From Nitratireductor sp. (lineage in GTDB: Bacteria > Pseudomonadota > Alphaproteobacteria > Rhizobiales > Rhizobiaceae): DNA of 64,000 nucleotides. Below the pieces are notes generated by a model. That model was not told the origin of the DNA. It ran no database searches and saw nothing but the letters and a program-made list of their open reading frames with translations. Positions within the stretch are counted from its first letter, which is position 1, and each line of letters opens with the position of its first letter. The translations under genes and the position numbers were made by a program. Positions 60,541-64,000 of the stretch are shown here, one piece after another. Location: NCBI RefSeq assembly GCF_017794765.1, contig NZ_CP051236.1, positions 1,469,753 to 1,533,752 on the forward strand, given 5' to 3'.

Positions 60541-62613
60541 CTACACAAGATCGCCGAAGCCGCCGCCCGTGAGCGCGAGCTGGCGAAGGATGGGAGCGGG
60601 TTCGAAAACGCGATTGCCGGTCTTCCGGTGCCAGTGCTCCAGCCGCTCGACGATTGTCTTGATGCCGAAGCGCTCGGCCCAGAACATCGGCCCGCCTTTG
60701 GCGACCGGGAAGCCGTAGCCATTGACCCACACGACGTCGATGTCGGAGGCGCGGGCGGCGATGCGCTCTTCGAGGATCTTCGCGCCCTCGTTGATCATCG
60801 GGTAGAGCGTGCGCTCAGTGATCTCTTCCGCGCTGATCTCGCGGCGTTCGACGTCAAGCTCGGCTGCCTTCTTCTCGATGAGCTCCTGAACGAAGGGATC
60901 CGGCTTTGGTGTGCGGGAGTCTTCTTCATAGAGATAAAAGCCGCGCCCGGACTTCTGGCCGAAATGGCCTGCCTCGCACAGCGTGTCGGCGATGGGCGCG
61001 GTGAGGCCCTGCGACTGGCGGTGTTTCCAGCTGATGTCGAGACCGGCGAGGTCGACCATCTGGAACGGCCCCATGGGCCAGCCGAAATCGGTGAAAACCA
61101 TATCCACCTGTTCGGGTGTCGCGCCGGACAGAAGCAGGTCTTCGTTCTGCTCGCGCCGGGCCGCAAGCATGCGGTTGCCCACAAAGCCGTTGCACACGCC
61201 GACGACGACGGGAACCTTGCCGATCTTTCGGGCGAGCGCGAGCGCCGTCTTGATGACATCAGGCGCTGTCTCTTCGCCGCGCACGATCTCCAGTAGCTTC
61301 ATCACATGGGCGGGCGAGAAGAAATGGAGGCCGACCACATCCTGCGGACGCTTCGTGGTGGCGGCGATCTCGTTCACATCGAGATAGGAGGTGTTGGAGG
61401 CGAGTATGGCGCCGGGCTTCAGAACGCTGTCGAGCGCGGTGAAGACCTGACGCTTCACGCCCATCTCCTCGAAGACGGCCTCGATCACGATATCGCAGTC
61501 GGAAAGGTTGGCATAATCCGTGGTGCCGGTGATGCGCCCCGTGCGGGCCTCTTTTTCCTCAGCCGTGATGGAGCCGCGCTTTACCGATCCCGAATAGGTC
61601 TTGTTGATGTGGGAAAGGCCGCGCGCGATGGCGTCCTCGTTCATTTCCAGAATGGTGACGGGAATACCGCCATTGGCAAGCGCCATGGCGATGCCCGCCC
61701 CCATGGTGCCGGCACCGATGACGCCGGCGCGCGCGATCTTGCGGGCCTCGGTCTCGCGCGGGATGCCCGGCACGCGGGTTGCCTCGCGGGTAGCGAAGAA
61801 AAGATGGCGCTGGGCAGCGGATTCTTCGCTGTCGCGACGCTCCAGAAAGAGTTCGCGCTCGCGGTTGAGGGCTGCATCGAACTTCATGGTGATGGCGTTG
61901 CGGACGGCTTGTGCCGCCGTCTGCGGCGCGGTGAGACCGCGCGCTTTTTTCGTCGCTGCCTTCACGGCCTCATCGAAGGCGGCGAGGTCAATGGCAAGTT
62001 TTTCGCTGCGGGCGCGGATATGGATATGCGGTTTTTCGGAGGCGGCCATGTCGCGGGCGAAGGCCACGGCCTCGGCCAGAAGATCGCTCTCGGCCACGCG
62101 GTCGACCGCCCCGAGCCGTACGGCTTCGTCCATGCCGATGGGCTTGCCGGAGACGATCATTTTCAATGCGGCTTCAGGCCCCACCAGACGCGGCAGGCGC
62201 ACCGTGCCACCGGCGCCGGGAATGAGGCCGAGGTTCACCTCGGGCAGGCCGATCATGGCGGTCTTTTCTGCAATACGGTAGTGGCAGCCGAGTGCCAGCT
62301 CCAGCCCACCGCCAAGCGCTGTGCCATGGATCGCGGCGATGGTGGGCTTGTCGATGCTTTCAAGCTTTTCGATCAGGTCGGGAAGGCTTGGCTCCTTCGG
62401 CGGCTTGCCGAACTCGGAAATGTCGGCACCGGCAATAAAGGTGCGACCCGCGCAGGTGATGACGATGGCCTGAACCGCATCGTCTGCATTCATTTCGCCA
62501 AGCGCCTCGAAGAGCGGCGCGCGCAGCGCGTGGCCGAGCGCGTTGACCGGCGGATTGTCGAGGGTGAGGACGGCAATGCCATTGTCGCGGGTGATCTTTA
62601 CGGTGTCGCTCAT
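60541..62613 (-). CDS. 3-hydroxyacyl-CoA dehydrogenase / enoyl-CoA hydratase (FadJ/FadB-like)
   Basis: A 690-residue bifunctional beta-oxidation enzyme. The N-terminal crotonase domain (about 1-190) has AAIHGTALGGGLELALGCHYRIA and LPEVNLGLIPGAGGTVRLPRLVG with its two catalytic Glu. The NAD-binding domain begins GVIGAGTMGAGIAMALANGG near 300, and the dehydrogenase C-terminal domain holds VGVCNGFVGNRM near 480 and LGLHFFSPAHVMKLLEIV-like VGLHFFSPAHVMKLLEIV near 430. It oxidises fatty or dicarboxylic acyl-CoA. No thiolase is adjacent. It lies 40 bases downstream of the PcaD-like gene on the same strand. Confidence 0.93.
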   Translation of the reverse strand: MSDTVKITRDNGIAVLTLDNPPVNALGHALRAPLFEALGEMNADDAVQAIVITCAGRTFIAGADISEFGKPPKEPSLPDLIEKLESIDKPTIAAIHGTALGGGLELALGCHYRIAEKTAMIGLPEVNLGLIPGAGGTVRLPRLVGPEAALKMIVSGKPIGMDEAVRLGAVDRVAESDLLAEAVAFARDMAASEKPHIHIRARSEKLAIDLAAFDEAVKAATKKARGLTAPQTAAQAVRNAITMKFDAALNRERELFLERRDSEESAAQRHLFFATREATRVPGIPRETEARKIARAGVIGAGTMGAGIAMALANGGIPVTILEMNEDAIARGLSHINKTYSGSVKRGSITAEEKEARTGRITGTTDYANLSDCDIVIEAVFEEMGVKRQVFTALDSVLKPGAILASNTSYLDVNEIAATTKRPQDVVGLHFFSPAHVMKLLEIVRGEETAPDVIKTALALARKIGKVPVVVGVCNGFVGNRMLAARREQNEDLLLSGATPEQVDMVFTDFGWPMGPFQMVDLAGLDISWKHRQSQGLTAPIADTLCEAGHFGQKSGRGFYLYEEDSRTPKPDPFVQELIEKKAAELDVERREISAEEITERTLYPMINEGAKILEERIAARASDIDVVWVNGYGFPVAKGGPMFWAERFGIKTIVERLEHWHRKTGNRVFEPAPILRQLALTGGGFGDLV

Positions 62614-62653
62614 TCAGGGTCCTCTTGTCATCCTAGATGCGGGGCGCGGCGGC

Positions 62654-63451
62654 TCAGGCTTCTGGCGTGGTTTCGCGCAGGAAATCTGCAATCAGCGTGG
62701 CCGTCGCCTCGGGCTGTTCGATACATGGCAGATGCCCGGCATCCTTCACGATCTCAAAACGGGCACTGTTGATCAGGCTCGAAAGCTCGCGCACGAGATC
62801 GGGCGGGGTGGAGCCATCCTGGTCGCCCACGATGCAGAGTGTGGGGAGCTTTAGGGCGCGGGTGTCCTCGGTGAGATCGGCGTCACGCAGGGCTGAGCAC
62901 GTGCCTGCATAGCCATCGACCGTGGTGCGGGTGAGCATGGCCGTGTAGCCGACGAAAGCATCGTTGTCCGGTGCGCGGAAAGAGGGCGTGAACCAGCGCT
63001 GGAGAATACCGTCGGCGATGGATGCGATGCCTTTGGTGTTCACGGCTTCGATCCGGCTGTTCCACAGATCGTCGTGGCCTATTCTATGGCCTGTATCGCA
63101 GAGTACGAGACGGGAGACGAGATGCGGCCAGCGCGCGGCGAGCCCCTGCGCGATCATGCCGCCAACGGACAGGCCGACAATGGTCGCGCCTGTGATGTCG
63201 AGATGGTCGAGCAGGGCTGCGAGATCGTCGACGTGATCCGTCAGCGCATAGGGTTGGGGCGTGGCTTCGGACAGGCCATGGCCGCGCTTGTCATAAAGGA
63301 CGATGCGGTAGTCGGCTTCCAGCCGTTCAACGACGGCGTTCCAGATCCGAAAGTCGGTTCCAAGCGAGTTGGAAAAGACGAGAACGGGTTTGCCGACCGT
63401 CCCGCGCACTTCGTGATGAATGACGACGCCGTTGACGCGCGTGAAGTTCAT
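62654..63451 (-). CDS. alpha/beta hydrolase, 3-oxoadipate enol-lactonase-like
   Basis: A 265-residue alpha/beta hydrolase with nucleophile Ser95 in GLSVGGM, FSNSLGTDFRIWNAVVERL near 26-44 (typical of PcaD), the acid near IVGDQDGSTPP around 208, and His in DAGHLPCIEQP near 240. PcaD hydrolyses beta-ketoadipate enol-lactone in the protocatechuate branch. No other pca gene is in the window, so the call is by likeness only. The ATG at 63451 begins MNFTRVNGVVIHHE, and GGAGG in the leader lies about 8 bases upstream. Confidence 0.82.
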   Translation of the reverse strand: MNFTRVNGVVIHHEVRGTVGKPVLVFSNSLGTDFRIWNAVVERLEADYRIVLYDKRGHGLSEATPQPYALTDHVDDLAALLDHLDITGATIVGLSVGGMIAQGLAARWPHLVSRLVLCDTGHRIGHDDLWNSRIEAVNTKGIASIADGILQRWFTPSFRAPDNDAFVGYTAMLTRTTVDGYAGTCSALRDADLTEDTRALKLPTLCIVGDQDGSTPPDLVRELSSLINSARFEIVKDAGHLPCIEQPEATATLIADFLRETTPEA

Positions 63452-63538
63452 GCACCTGCCTCCCATGGTTTGCCGCAAGGCGGGTTCTGTATGAGAGAAG
63501 GGAAAGGCGTCGTCAATGATTTGAAGACCGAAACGCCG

Positions 63539-63952
63539 TTAGCCAGCCATCTTCATGTTGACTTCACCATTCAGCGAGTTCGATACGGTGCAGCGGGCCT
63601 TGGCGCGCTTGATCAGCTCCGCGCACTCTTCCTCGCCGGGCATGGTGTCGAGCGAGACGGTGGCGTCATAGCTGCCGATGCGGTCCGGCAGATCCTCGGC
63701 CTTCTTGCCGGAAACCTCGACGGAGACCTGTCCAACATCGATCTTCATCTCCTGCGCGGCATGGTGGAAGGAAAGGGCAAGGCAGGCACCAAGCGCGGAG
63801 ATCATGAAGTCGACGGGCGACCCCGCCTCTTCCGCAGATGGCGAGGTGATGGCGACAGTCTGCCTGGGCGCGGTATCGACATGGATCACCTTGCCGGGGC
63901 CGATGGCGGTGGTGAACGGGCCATAGGTTTTTGCTTTGATGCGGATCGCCAT
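63539..63952 (-). CDS. OsmC family protein
   Basis: A 137-residue protein of the Ohr/OsmC fold. The two active-site cysteines are Cys57 in SALGACLALSFHHAAQEM and Cys121 in KARCTVSNSLNGEV, the thiol pair used to reduce organic hydroperoxides. GSPVDFMISALGACLA is the typical entry to the first Cys. It is more like OsmC/YhfA-type than Ohr in its short N-terminus. It lies about 87 bases from the upstream PcaD-like start on the same strand. The last 48 bases of the window upstream of it show no gene. Confidence 0.9.
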   Translation of the reverse strand: MAIRIKAKTYGPFTTAIGPGKVIHVDTAPRQTVAITSPSAEEAGSPVDFMISALGACLALSFHHAAQEMKIDVGQVSVEVSGKKAEDLPDRIGSYDATVSLDTMPGEEECAELIKRAKARCTVSNSLNGEVNMKMAG

Positions 63953-64000
63953 GAGAAACTCCAGAAAGGCAATTCAGATCGTCCACATGTAGTGATGTGG

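Overview
The window reads as a GC-rich chromosomal segment from an alphaproteobacterium of the order Hyphomicrobiales (Rhizobiales), probably close to Phyllobacteriaceae. The evidence is gene content and order: dapD/DUF805/dapE followed by the truA-GNAT-fmt-def block, the short HisG with its HisZ partner next to hisS, a cysQ-DUF4170-LPLAT-waaA-lpxK-DUF2093 lipid A block, and extragenic palindromes of the rhizobial type. I cannot name the genus from the sequence alone. I see no rRNA, tRNA, CRISPR array or intact insertion sequence.

Bases 1-37,000 are mostly housekeeping. They hold a partial DUF2946 gene, a LOG-family protein, lysine/diaminopimelate synthesis (dapD, dapE), tRNA and protein maturation (truA, fmt, def), rmuC, and an ArsR regulator with an MFS exporter. 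These are followed by histidine synthesis (hisS-hisZ-hisG), an orphan Tad-like von Willebrand protein, ribF, ileS, a lipoprotein, tadA, an rluB with a long basic tail, rsmD, two M16 peptidases, a patatin, a Kef-type antiporter, pmbA, and the LPS core/lipid A genes. A small Ile-rich open frame followed by a terminator-like hairpin lies in front of ileS.

Bases 36,300-38,200 carry mutL. A region of palindromic repeats follows, then a compact AT-rich insert (about 38,440-40,445) with two overlapping minus-strand genes: a DUF262 (ParB/GmrS-like) protein and a HEPN-domain protein with an intact R-x4-H nuclease motif. This two-gene cassette looks horizontally acquired and is the best candidate here for a defence-type system. 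After it come glutaryl-CoA dehydrogenase, more repeats, the threonine degradation pair kbl-tdh, and a VapBC-type toxin-antitoxin pair.

Bases 45,300-59,200 form an aromatic amino acid catabolic region. On the plus strand a MarR-regulated run encodes homogentisate dioxygenase, a fumarylacetoacetate hydrolase, two small unknown membrane proteins, an atypical metallo-beta-lactamase-fold protein, a group A flavin monooxygenase and DUF2783. Facing it on the minus strand are a cytochrome c, a Tat-exported flavin amine oxidase and 4-hydroxyphenylpyruvate dioxygenase (hpd). An Lrp/AsnC regulator diverges from hpd, and a complete TRAP transporter follows it. My inference is a periplasmic oxidation route: the amine oxidase and cytochrome c deaminate an aromatic amino acid outside the cytoplasm, the TRAP system may import the keto acid, and Hpd/HmgA/Fah degrade it.

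The last 4.8 kb hold a sulfur module (BLH-type sulfurtransferase/phosphatase and two YeeE/YedE half-transporters), a FadJ-like fatty acid oxidation enzyme, a PcaD-like hydrolase and an OsmC-family protein.
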